A DNA stretch of 64,000 nucleotides from Aureispira anguillae (GTDB lineage Bacteria; Bacteroidota; Bacteroidia; Chitinophagales; Saprospiraceae). Both the position numbers and the translations under genes were made by a program. This document shows positions 51,354-59,624 of the stretch, in pieces. Location of the stretch: the NCBI RefSeq assembly GCF_026000115.1, contig NZ_AP026867.1, forward strand, positions 1,767,501-1,831,500, given 5' to 3'. The notes beneath the pieces are model-generated. The model saw only the letters and a program-made list of their open reading frames with translations. It did no database searches and had not been told where the DNA came from. Within the stretch, counting starts at the first letter, position 1. The number at the start of each line of letters is the position of its first letter.

Positions 51354-52394
51354 TTATCGTACTGTTTGCAGCCTTAAAAAGACCTGATACAAGTCCTTTT
51401 GATTGCTAATATTTAATTGGTGTTTTTTTTGGTAAATTAGATTTAGACGTTTTTGAATTAAGTGATTACCAATGCCATTACTTTTTGTTTGCTTTTTTCG
51501 GCTGCTATCAAATTTATTTTTACAAACCAAGGATATAGCATCCCCTTCAATTTTAATGACAATATCAATTGCATTTTTTATTTTTTTATTATTGGTATGC
51601 TTAAAAGCGTTCTCGATAAATGAAATAAATGCCATCGGGGCAATGGTTTGATGTTGAGGATTGCCTATTACTTCAAAATTTACATAATCCGAGTTAGAGG
51701 TTCTTATTTTTTGCAATTCGATATACTTTTGGATATACTCAATTTCGTGTGCCAATGGAATTTTATCTGTTTTGGTTTCAAAAAGCATAAACCGCATAAT
51801 ATCAGATAGTTTGTTTAAATACTTAGAAGCTTCCAAAGCATTTTTTAACATTAAAACATCAATATTATTAATCGTATTGAATAAAAAATGAGGGTCTAAT
51901 TGGGCTTTAATTAAAGCTAATTCCATTTCGTGATTTTTTTGCCGCAGGCGATCCTTAAGCTTTATTTCTTCCAACCAAGTTAAGCAACCTTTTAGTATGA
52001 GCGCTATGGCACCACAAGCCAAGGAGACAAAAAACATAACCAGCAAACCATCGGGCGAATTTTTTTTGCAAATTCCGAATGTAGGGGTGACATCCCGTAT
52101 AAAGGAGAGGCTAAGCACTCCTAAAGTTACCGCCAGAAGCGTGCTGAATATCCCATATACGATGGATAGAGCAATTTTTCGTTGGCGCAAATAATTTGGA
52201 AACACCCCAAAATAAAAAAGATAAAAGCTTGTCATTGATGGAACTAAGATAAATCCACAAAGTAGTTCCATATAGAAAGCAAGGCGTGATTCTGGGACAT
52301 TACCCCTAAAATAAATGCCTAACATAACCATTAACAAAAATAGAAAGCCTCCCCAAAAGATTAAATGCAACACAATGACAAACGGTTTTTTCAT
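51354..52394 (-). CDS. LytS-like membrane sensor histidine kinase
   Basis: 346 residues. Four transmembrane helices in the first 140 residues (about 8-28, 43-63, 76-98, 115-137), then a coiled link (KLKDRLRQKNHEMELALIKAQ) and a PF06580-type kinase: phosphoacceptor His in LDPHFLFNTINNID, N-box FIENAFKHTNN and a G-box region (KSNGIGNHLIQKRL). No separate sensor domain, so the signal is probably read in or near the membrane. Forms a pair with the response regulator downstream. Divergent from the nitric oxide reductase gene, whose 332-bp upstream region it shares. Confidence 0.92.
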   Translation of the reverse strand: MKKPFVIVLHLIFWGGFLFLLMVMLGIYFRGNVPESRLAFYMELLCGFILVPSMTSFYLFYFGVFPNYLRQRKIALSIVYGIFSTLLAVTLGVLSLSFIRDVTPTFGICKKNSPDGLLVMFFVSLACGAIALILKGCLTWLEEIKLKDRLRQKNHEMELALIKAQLDPHFLFNTINNIDVLMLKNALEASKYLNKLSDIMRFMLFETKTDKIPLAHEIEYIQKYIELQKIRTSNSDYVNFEVIGNPQHQTIAPMAFISFIENAFKHTNNKKIKNAIDIVIKIEGDAISLVCKNKFDSSRKKQTKSNGIGNHLIQKRLNLIYQKKHQLNISNQKDLYQVFLRLQTVR

Positions 52395-52584
52395 CTCTAA
52401 GAATTTTGAGGTTAATAAAAGTTAAGATCAACTATTGTCACCAATTTCAAAAATCTATTCTGCCAATGGAGTAAAAATATCTGCAAACGATTTGTAGGGT
52501 AAATAAATTAAAGAATGCTTAATTCATTTGTATTTAATTTTCATTGCTCAATGATGCCTTTTTTTATTAAAAAACTAAACAAGC

Positions 52585-52596
52585 AACGGAGTATTA
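52585..52596. repeat. solitary boundary motif of the repeat family
   Basis: AACGGAGTATTA matches the right boundary of R7 (62996-63006 region) and R6 but has no modules next to it. It is 3 bp from the FNR-type dyad upstream of the nitric oxide reductase. Confidence 0.5.
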
Positions 52597-52598
52597 TT

Positions 52599-52612
52599 AT
52601 GATATGGGTCAT
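52599..52612 (+). promoter_or_regulatory. CRP/FNR-type dyad (ATGA-N6-TCAT)
   Basis: Symmetric half-sites ATGA and TCAT separated by six bases match the TTGA-N6-TCAA layout of FNR, DNR and NnrR sites. Its centre (52605.5) is about 41.5 bp upstream of the start predicted from the -7 box at 52635, the class II activator position. Confidence 0.6.
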
Positions 52613-52634
52613 AAAAATTAACGTGAATAGTCCC

Positions 52635-52642
52635 TAATTTTG
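52635..52642 (+). promoter_or_regulatory. -7 box (TAATTTTG) of the nitric oxide reductase gene
   Basis: Exact TAnnTTTG match 85 bp upstream of the ATG at 52727. No TTTG at -33; the FNR-type dyad occupies that side, as expected of an activator-dependent promoter. Confidence 0.6.
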
Positions 52643-52726
52643 AAATAGAAAGAACAACCACAAACGTTGGTGTTTAATTTATAAAAAATAACTCTTTGGG
52701 TGATCAAAGAACTAAAAAAATAAGAC

Positions 52727-54955
52727 ATGAGAAAAATATGGGCCTTGTTTGCAATGGTGATTGTATTATCATTTGCCATACTTAGTTGGGTAGGTACAGA
52801 AATTTATCAACAGCAGCCCCCGATTCCTAATCAGGTACTTGTTGAACCAACAGGAACGATAATTTATTCGGGAAAGGATATTCAACGAGGACAAAATGTT
52901 TGGGAATCCATAGGAGGGATGGAAGTCGGATCTATTTGGGGACATGGGAGCTACGTAGCTCCCGATTGGACAGCAGATTGGATTCATAGAGAAGCCGAAT
53001 TTATGCTTGATGCTTGGGCTAGAGAATTAGGCGCAACAACTTACCAAGCATTAAATGAAGAACAACAAGCACAACTAAAGGCTAGATTGATTAAAGAAAT
53101 CCGAACCAATACCTTTAAAGAGAGTAATGGAGGAACCATTACTTTATCAGCAGCTAGGTATGCTGCAATACAAGCGAATGTGGTTTATTATAGTTCCATT
53201 TTTAGAGATGGGAGGGATGAGTATGCAATACCTAAAAATAGCTTGACCGATTCAGCTAATTTAGCAGATTTGAACGCTTTTTTATTTTGGACTTCGTGGG
53301 CAGCGAGCACCAATAGACCCGACCAATCGATTACCTATACCTCTAACTGGCCGCATGAGCCACTTATTGACAATACCATATCAACAGATGCACAACTTTG
53401 GTCTGGTTTTTCTATTATTTTACTCCTGTTATTCATTGGGCTATTGGTGTTGTATCAACTCAAAAAGAAGCATGAAAATCTTGATATTCCGAATACTGAT
53501 CCTTTGGTTGGTTTACAATTAGTGGCTTCCCAAAAGGCGGTCTTAAAATACTTTTTTGTTATTAGCTTATTAATTGCCTTGCAAGTTTTGTTGGGGGCAT
53601 TGACTGTTCATTATACGGTAGAGGGAACTAGCTTTTTTGGGGTAGACCTTATTGCGGAGTTCTTTCCATATAGCGTTACCCGAACATGGCATACGCAGCT
53701 AGCTATTTTTTGGATTGCAGCAACTTGGTTGGCGACAGGCTTGTTTTTTGCACCAATCATTAGCGGTCAAGAGATGAAATTTCAAATCTTTGGCATTAAT
53801 TTTTTATTTGGAGCATTGTTGTTGATTGTGTTAGGTTCAATGTTTGGAGAATGGCTAGGCATCCATCAATTTTTGGATTTGACCACTAATTTTTTCTTTG
53901 GGCATCAAGGTTATGAGTACATGGATTTGGGAAGATTTTGGCAATATATTTTAGCCATAGGATTAATTTTGTGGATGTTTATGGTAGGTCGTCATATTGT
54001 CTACGGAATCAAACAAAACAACGAAGCAAAGCACTTGTTAATCCTTTTTTTGATAGCGGTAATTGCGATTGGGATGTTTTTCTTTTCGGGGCTTATGTAT
54101 GGAGAAAACAGTAGTTTGCCCGTTATTAATTATTGGAGATGGTGGTTGGTACACCTTTGGGTAGAAGGATTTTTTGAAGTATTTGCAACCGTTGCCATTG
54201 CTTTTATTTTTACAAAAATGGGCGTCATTTCTTCAAAAACAGCAGGGAGAGCTTCTGTTATATCGGCTATTATTTTCTTGGCAGGAGGAATTGTAGGCAC
54301 CCTTCATCATCTTTACTTTTCGGGAACGCCTGTTCATGCAATTGCGCTAGGTGCTACCTTTAGTGCCCTAGAAGTCGTTCCATTAACGCTTGTTGGATTT
54401 GAAATATGGGAAAATTGGGAGTTGCTAAAAAGCAAACCATGGATGGAACGCTATAAATGGCCCATTTACTTTTTTATAGCTGTCTCGTTTTGGAATATGA
54501 TTGGAGCAGGCGTATTTGGCTTTCTAATTAATCCTCCTATTGCCTTATATTATATTCAGGGATTAAACACAACTCCTGTTCATGCTCACACGGCTTTATT
54601 TGGGGTGTATGGGATGCTCGGAATGGGATTTATTGTGACCTGTTTGAGGCTTTGTTCTTCCCGTAAATGGGAAGCATTAGAAAATAAGAAACTTAAAAGA
54701 GCTTTTTGGATGCTAAACATAGGATTATTAGCAATGGTCTTGATTAGTTTGTTGCCAGTAGGGATTATTCAAGCCCAAGCATCTATAGAACATGGTTATT
54801 GGTATGCAAGAAGCAGTGAACTGCTTTATTCGCCTTTAGTTCAAACCTTAAAATGGCTAAGAATGATAGGCGATGTTCTGTTTTCTATTGGAATTTTCTA
54901 TTTCTGTTGGTTTTGCATTTCAGAAACTTTTTATTGTTATAAAAAACAGCAGTAA
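52727..54955 (+). CDS. norZ: quinol-dependent nitric oxide reductase (qNor)
   Basis: Membrane heme-copper-type oxidase of 742 residues that reduces nitric oxide to nitrous oxide with electrons from quinol. The N-terminal extension after the first helix (residues 20-220: VEPTGTIIYSGKDIQRGQNVWESIGGMEVGSIWGHGSYVAPDW) is the periplasmic domain special to qNor, which replaces NorC. Then about 12 helices with the heme and FeB ligands: TRTWHTQLAIFW, HLWVEGFFEVFATV (His, Glu), TLHHLYFSGTP (His-His) and THAHTALFGVYG-like region NTTPVHAHTALFG. Length and order fit a single-subunit enzyme. It probably detoxifies nitric oxide or ends partial denitrification; no other nor, nir or nos gene is in the window. 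Start at 52727 chosen because the signal-anchor follows directly. Confidence 0.95.
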   Translation: MRKIWALFAMVIVLSFAILSWVGTEIYQQQPPIPNQVLVEPTGTIIYSGKDIQRGQNVWESIGGMEVGSIWGHGSYVAPDWTADWIHREAEFMLDAWARELGATTYQALNEEQQAQLKARLIKEIRTNTFKESNGGTITLSAARYAAIQANVVYYSSIFRDGRDEYAIPKNSLTDSANLADLNAFLFWTSWAASTNRPDQSITYTSNWPHEPLIDNTISTDAQLWSGFSIILLLLFIGLLVLYQLKKKHENLDIPNTDPLVGLQLVASQKAVLKYFFVISLLIALQVLLGALTVHYTVEGTSFFGVDLIAEFFPYSVTRTWHTQLAIFWIAATWLATGLFFAPIISGQEMKFQIFGINFLFGALLLIVLGSMFGEWLGIHQFLDLTTNFFFGHQGYEYMDLGRFWQYILAIGLILWMFMVGRHIVYGIKQNNEAKHLLILFLIAVIAIGMFFFSGLMYGENSSLPVINYWRWWLVHLWVEGFFEVFATVAIAFIFTKMGVISSKTAGRASVISAIIFLAGGIVGTLHHLYFSGTPVHAIALGATFSALEVVPLTLVGFEIWENWELLKSKPWMERYKWPIYFFIAVSFWNMIGAGVFGFLINPPIALYYIQGLNTTPVHAHTALFGVYGMLGMGFIVTCLRLCSSRKWEALENKKLKRAFWMLNIGLLAMVLISLLPVGIIQAQASIEHGYWYARSSELLYSPLVQTLKWLRMIGDVLFSIGIFYFCWFCISETFYCYKKQQ

Positions 54956-54960
54956 CAGCA

Positions 54961-54998
54961 TTGTTGTCGTGGAGAATAGCAATTCTCCATGGCAACAA
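54961..54998. terminator. bidirectional terminator between norZ and the SDR gene
   Basis: A 17-bp stem (54961-54977 with 54982-54998; two G-U pairs) and a four-base loop, followed by CGTTTATTT. It lies in the 46 bp between convergent genes. Confidence 0.85.
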
Positions 54999-55001
54999 CG
55001 T

Positions 55002-55799
55002 TTATTTGGCTTTATAAGCAGTCAAGCGCATCAACCAAGCAAATAAACCTGGGATAAAACGATTGAGCCGCACCAAAATAGCCAACATAAAAGGTTTGAT
55101 GGTTTCCTGCTTGGGAAATTGAGCTACCTTGGCGATTACTTTTCCGCTATATTCTTCGCTCATTGTGGAAACTAAGTAATCAGAAATTTTAGGAATTCGT
55201 TCCTCACTAGTGGGATTATTCGTGAAATAAGGGCTAGATACTTTGCCTAGGGTAACCAACGAGACGTTAAATTTACTGGCATACAAGTCTGCTTGCAAGG
55301 ATTTAGCAAAACCTAACATTGCCCATCTTGCTGCGGTATAACCCGTTGCCGCAGGAAAAGAAAAGTAAGAAGCCACAGAATTGATAATAATAAAATGCCC
55401 GCTGCCTCTTGCTTGCATTTTATCATAAAAAACTTTGCAAGTAAATGCCGTGGCGAGATAAGGCGAAGCCATCGTCGTCTCATAATGTTTGGGAGTAGCT
55501 TCTTTAAGGGACAACCAGTCGCCAGAACCTGCACTATTGATTACAATATCGGGCAAACCGACCTCTTGAATAATGGTATTGGCTGAGGCCTCAACAGCCT
55601 CAGCAGTAGTTAAATCGGTAGAATAATAATGTACTTTAGCGCCCAATAAGCTTATTTCGGTCGCTGCGGCTTTTAGTTTGTCAACATTTCTAGCTTGAAG
55701 TATAATGATTGCTCCTTGTTTGGCCAATTCAATGGCTGTTGCTTTTCCAATACCACTGGAGCCACCTGTAATTAGAATGCGTTTGTTTTGAAGCACCAT
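55002..55799 (-). CDS. SDR family oxidoreductase with YxxxR in place of YxxxK
   Basis: Classical short-chain dehydrogenase of 265 residues. Rossmann motif ITGGSSGIGKA (10-20) and NSAGSGDW for the NAG-type motif; catalytic Ser near 141-144 (INSVAS); Tyr154 in the active-site motif GYTAARWAM, where the expected Lys is Arg158. Such Arg variants occur in a subset of SDRs. The extra C-terminal region (FMLAILVRLNRFIPGLFAWLMR, about 235-260) is hydrophobic and may touch the membrane, as in 3-ketosphinganine reductase-like enzymes; that substrate is a guess. Cofactor preference cannot be fixed, though ARN after beta-2 suggests NADP. Confidence 0.85.
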   Translation of the reverse strand: MVLQNKRILITGGSSGIGKATAIELAKQGAIIILQARNVDKLKAAATEISLLGAKVHYYSTDLTTAEAVEASANTIIQEVGLPDIVINSAGSGDWLSLKEATPKHYETTMASPYLATAFTCKVFYDKMQARGSGHFIIINSVASYFSFPAATGYTAARWAMLGFAKSLQADLYASKFNVSLVTLGKVSSPYFTNNPTSEERIPKISDYLVSTMSEEYSGKVIAKVAQFPKQETIKPFMLAILVRLNRFIPGLFAWLMRLTAYKAK

Positions 55800-55862
55800 A
55801 CCTTATTATTTCTTATCTAATGTATTTGGGATTTAGAGAACATGTACATTTAATCAGAAGAT

Positions 55863-56216
55863 TTAAGCATCTGCTGAAGCACGAACTGTAATAGATTCTT
55901 CGATCACAGTAGCAATGATTAACAATTGTTCATCGGTCATGGCTTTTATAATTCCTTTTCCAACCGTTAAGATCGCTTTTTTACCAACTTTTATGGCATT
56001 TTCGACCGCAATCATTTTAATTCTGCCAAGCCCTGCTCGCTTTAGCGATTGTATAAAGTAATAATCTAATCCTTCATCGGACAAATCGCTAATTGCCTGG
56101 AATAGTCTTAAAGCATGCTGACGTTTATTCGTATCCTTTTTGAGGTCTTGGATTACCTCGTGGACACGATTTAACAGGGATTCAGACAGTGGAAAACCTA
56201 AGTACTTTTGTACCAT
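55863..56216 (-). CDS. hypothetical protein
   Basis: 117 residues, predicted all-helical and soluble: SESLLNRVHEVIQDLKKDTN, RLFQAISDLSDEGLDYYFIQ, SLKRAGLGRIKMIAVENAIK, VGKGIIKAMTDEQLLIIATV. No signal peptide. I do not recognise a family. It is on the same strand as the SDR gene (64 bp upstream) and may be co-transcribed with it. Confidence 0.65.
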   Translation of the reverse strand: MVQKYLGFPLSESLLNRVHEVIQDLKKDTNKRQHALRLFQAISDLSDEGLDYYFIQSLKRAGLGRIKMIAVENAIKVGKKAILTVGKGIIKAMTDEQLLIIATVIEESITVRASADA

Positions 56217-56461
56217 ATTTAAACATAATTAAAGGTGAATGAAATGGAGTTAAATTTAGATTGTGTGGAGTGATGTTTAAAATGGACTTTAATGAACGAT
56301 TCTTTTAGCGGAATTCCAAAGAAAAATTAGTTTAGTTTTATTAATAAGCTTAATTTTTTGGTTGAAATTAGTTTAGAACTGAGCCCCTTGTAATCTATTT
56401 TTGGGTAGACTGAAAAATCAGGGCTAGTTCTAAAGGAGCGTGTTTTTTGTTGGGGGGAAGT

Positions 56462-57289
56462 TTATTTTAAGATTGATTGAATGGCTTTCCATTGCCAAGT
56501 AATCTGATAAGGATATGTTTCGTACGAGGAAGAATCTTCATTAAAAGTATATCCATTTTCAAAATTTTGTTTTCCTAATCTCATCAAAGCTTTTGCTGCT
56601 TCTTTTTTACCCATATAGTTTAAGCAAATACTCTTATAATATTGTGCGTCAGAGAAGTTGGGGTAAATCTCCAATACCTTGTCCAATTCCGCAATAGCAG
56701 CTTGGTAATTATCCAATTCATAGTGGGCTATGGCTAAGTAATATCGATCTAAAAAATGAAGCCAGTCCGCTCCATTTTCTTTTTCTTGCTTTTTGGCATT
56801 TTCACTTAAAACGTGGAGGGCTTTATCGTATTGATTTAATTGCAAATGGCAAATTCCTATATAAAATGCTAAGGCATGATCTTGTTCATAGGTAGAACCA
56901 AATTCATTGATATAAGCAATCAAATCATTTAAGGCTCCTTGGTAATCTTTAGCAAAAATACATTTGAGAAATCCAAGCCTAGACAGCCATTGCTGCCGAT
57001 CATAGATGACGGCTTTGTCATAATAGGTGACCGCTAATTGATATTTTTTTTGTTTCCAAAAGGGCAATGCTTTTTGCTGCCATAAATAAGCAATCGTTGA
57101 ATCTTTTTGGAGCCCCTTATTGATCCATTTGTCCCATTCTTTGGTGAGGTAATGGTGGTTCCATGCACCATTTTTTAAGTATTGGGCAATAATTTTTTCT
57201 TGAGAAAGCTCACTAGAATGTTGTTCCTGCTGCCCTTTGCAGCTTACGATTAAAAATAAAAAAGTAAATAAAATATATGCTTTTGTCAT
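56462..57289 (-). CDS. TPR lipoprotein
   Basis: 275 residues. MTKAYILFTFLFLIVSC with lipobox IVSC, then at least four TPR motifs (YLWQQKALPFWKQKKYQLAVTYYDKAV, ALNDLIAYINEFGSTY, HLQLNQYDKALHVL, YLAIAHYELDNYQAAIAELDKVLEIYPN, AQYYKSICLNYMGKKEAAKALM). TPR lipoproteins act as scaffolds at the outer membrane; the partner is unknown. Same strand as the M61 gene upstream, 143 bp away. Confidence 0.82.
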   Translation of the reverse strand: MTKAYILFTFLFLIVSCKGQQEQHSSELSQEKIIAQYLKNGAWNHHYLTKEWDKWINKGLQKDSTIAYLWQQKALPFWKQKKYQLAVTYYDKAVIYDRQQWLSRLGFLKCIFAKDYQGALNDLIAYINEFGSTYEQDHALAFYIGICHLQLNQYDKALHVLSENAKKQEKENGADWLHFLDRYYLAIAHYELDNYQAAIAELDKVLEIYPNFSDAQYYKSICLNYMGKKEAAKALMRLGKQNFENGYTFNEDSSSYETYPYQITWQWKAIQSILK

Positions 57290-57432
57290 GTTGTAAGTTG
57301 GAATGTAAAACGGTTTAAATTTTTTTTATTCAACTTAAGCCTTTTGTTCCAATTATTTATGACCAGTCTATATTCGTAAAGATTGAGTTAATGTTTGAGG
57401 CAAAAAAGTAAAGAAGTGTGTAAAAAAAATCC

Positions 57433-59295
57433 TTACTTTGTTCTATAATTACCCAACCAAGCATTTCTAATTTTTAATACTTTTGCTGTTGCCTTAGGAT
57501 TTATAACAAAGGTGTTATTGATTTCTGTCTCTACTTGAATTAACTTAGCACTTAGTTCGACTTCAACATAAACACCATCTTTATTTTTACGCAACACCGT
57601 AACATTTAATAGATCACCATCCTTAGCCGATTTTTTATAAACCTCCCACGTTTCTTTAAGCGTTCTCATTTCAAGCTCCTTTCCTTGCCACTTGTAGAGT
57701 AAATCCCCGTGCAGGAATCCCATAATGTTTTTTCCAAAAGAATCAATTCCTTTTTCTTGTAACTCTAATTTAGCTTGTTCATTATTAAAACGCAGTCCAT
57801 TATTAGGATTAAATCCAAAAGCAGATAATTCTTTGATCACGGCGTTTTTTAGAAAAGAAATTCCAACTTCATCCATCAGTTGCCCTATTGGTAACGGTTC
57901 GGGACCTTCTACATAGCTTTTAAAAAAATCCCTAATTTCATTTGGGTAGCCACTTAGTTCGCTTATCTCATCAAATAGATCCTCATCATTAAATGGCTTT
58001 TTGGCATGGTACTTTTGGGATAAATCATGGATCATGTTCTGAAAACCATAAGTTCCATTAGAAAGAATTCTAAGTTTTAGATCAAGGCATAAATTAATAA
58101 GTGCCCCTTTTTGGTATACATTACCATACTCACTGCTCAATTCGTTAACACATTTTTTACTCATAACAGTGAATGGAATAGAATTGTCATAACGACCACT
58201 ATTTTTAATCTTTGAGCTTAAAATATCGAGATACCGTTGAACGGTCATAACGCCATTTTGCACTTGATAATGAATAGATGCATATTCTGTTCCCCCTTCA
58301 TAAAGCCACAAGTGCTTGGACATTTTGGGTTCCATAAAATCAAAAAAATGAATTTCTTTAGAACGAATGCTTAATGGAGTCCACGTGTGAAAAAATTCAT
58401 GAGCAGCAATATCACGAATAACATAACGTAAGTTTTCTAGTGCTCCCTCCTTCAAGCAATATACAGAAGAATTTGTATGTTCTAATGCACCAATTCCCCA
58501 AGAAGCTCTATAGTTTTCAAACTCCTTAATCATAAAAATTAAGAACACATATTGCTCTAGCGGCAACTGTTTGTTTAAATAAGCCTGTTGAGCTATTACG
58601 ATTTGCTTTAAATCCTTTACAAACGATTTGGAATTATTTCGACCCGTTGGTGAATAGAGTTGTACTAAAAAAGTTGTATTTCCAACCTTAAACGTTGCCG
58701 TGTCAGGTCTTGCAAATAGGATAGGGTTATCAATGAGCTTAAAATAAGAATCTGCTTCAAAAATATCGGTATCATGATCGCCCCCTGTTTTCTTTAAGGC
58801 GGTTCCTCCGTATAAATAACTTGGCCTATCGATTTCAATGTTGAAAGGCAGATGTTCATAATTTTTGAAAAAACCAAAAAAGCCGTGGTTGTTAAAAAGA
58901 AAAACGTTGCTGTCTATATTTGTTCCAGCTGGGTTAGTAACAATATTGGTATCCCAAGTATCATTTACACGATAAGAAATTTCATCAATATTTTCAGCAT
59001 TTTTGATCTTCCAAGTATTTAGCGTAGGGTGGCTAACTTTTAATTTATTACCATTTTTATCCTTTGCTTCTAACTTAAGAATAAACCTTCCAAAATCTAC
59101 GGTACCATAGGAGCCTGGTATTACCACAGGAAACTGAAAAAGCAGTGTTTTTTGTTTTAGATTCGGAACTTTTAATTTTATAGTGAGCTGATCCTTGCTT
59201 ATCTCCTTGAGGTTTACTTTATAGTTGTAGCGTTGAGCAAACAAAATGGAAGTAGGAAATAGACAAAAAAATAATAAGAAAATTGCCAATTTCAT
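57433..59295 (-). CDS. M61 family metallopeptidase with PDZ-like C-terminus
   Basis: 620 residues with signal peptide (MKLAIFLLFFCLFPTSILFA, then QRYNY). N-terminal beta domain (KVNLKEISKDQLTIKLKVPNL, VVIPGSYGTVDFGRF), then the peptidase: substrate loop WGIGALEHTNSSVY, zinc motif IAAHEFFHTWTPLSIRSKE (HExxH) and downstream glutamate ligand in LWLYEGGTEYAS. The last 150 residues hold a PDZ-like domain (DSFGKNIMGFLHGDLLYKW, KDGDLLNVTVLRKNKDG). M61 enzymes remove N-terminal Gly or Ala; this one acts in the periplasm or outside. Divergent from the T9SS protein at 59625. Confidence 0.93.
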   Translation of the reverse strand: MKLAIFLLFFCLFPTSILFAQRYNYKVNLKEISKDQLTIKLKVPNLKQKTLLFQFPVVIPGSYGTVDFGRFILKLEAKDKNGNKLKVSHPTLNTWKIKNAENIDEISYRVNDTWDTNIVTNPAGTNIDSNVFLFNNHGFFGFFKNYEHLPFNIEIDRPSYLYGGTALKKTGGDHDTDIFEADSYFKLIDNPILFARPDTATFKVGNTTFLVQLYSPTGRNNSKSFVKDLKQIVIAQQAYLNKQLPLEQYVFLIFMIKEFENYRASWGIGALEHTNSSVYCLKEGALENLRYVIRDIAAHEFFHTWTPLSIRSKEIHFFDFMEPKMSKHLWLYEGGTEYASIHYQVQNGVMTVQRYLDILSSKIKNSGRYDNSIPFTVMSKKCVNELSSEYGNVYQKGALINLCLDLKLRILSNGTYGFQNMIHDLSQKYHAKKPFNDEDLFDEISELSGYPNEIRDFFKSYVEGPEPLPIGQLMDEVGISFLKNAVIKELSAFGFNPNNGLRFNNEQAKLELQEKGIDSFGKNIMGFLHGDLLYKWQGKELEMRTLKETWEVYKKSAKDGDLLNVTVLRKNKDGVYVEVELSAKLIQVETEINNTFVINPKATAKVLKIRNAWLGNYRTK

Positions 59296-59475
59296 GGGAA
59301 TACGAAATTTGAAGTTTTAAGAAACAAAAAGAGATACAAGATAAAATAAATTTCCGAAATAATTAACGATGTTTTAGTTCCAAATGATGTCTAATACCAT
59401 AGCAAGCAGCAAATAGGAGTTATTAATCGTTAGATGAAATATATGTTATATATTTTTTCTAAAACACTCCTTTAA

Positions 59476-59607
59476 CATTACTTCGTGGAAAACTTGAAGG
59501 CTCACGTAGTAGCAGCGAAGCTAATCGCATTAAACTATCTCATGAGCGCAGCGAATAACTAAGCACAGCACTCATGACCACAGGGACTAATCCACGAAGT
59601 ATTACTT
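59476..59607. repeat. palindromic-ended intergenic repeat R5
   Basis: Perfect 11-bp inverted ends TACTTCGTGGA (59479-59489) and TCCACGAAGTA (59591-59601). Inside: module D in reverse (GGCTCACGTAGTAGCAGCGA, 59499-59518), module A (CTCATGAGCGCAGCGAATAA, 59539-59558), and an A-like unit (CTAAGCACAGCACTCATGAC, 59559-59578). It ends 18 bp before the next gene's ATG and fills most of the 329-bp divergent gap with M61. Confidence 0.85.
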
Positions 59608-59624
59608 AAAAAACAAAACAAAAA

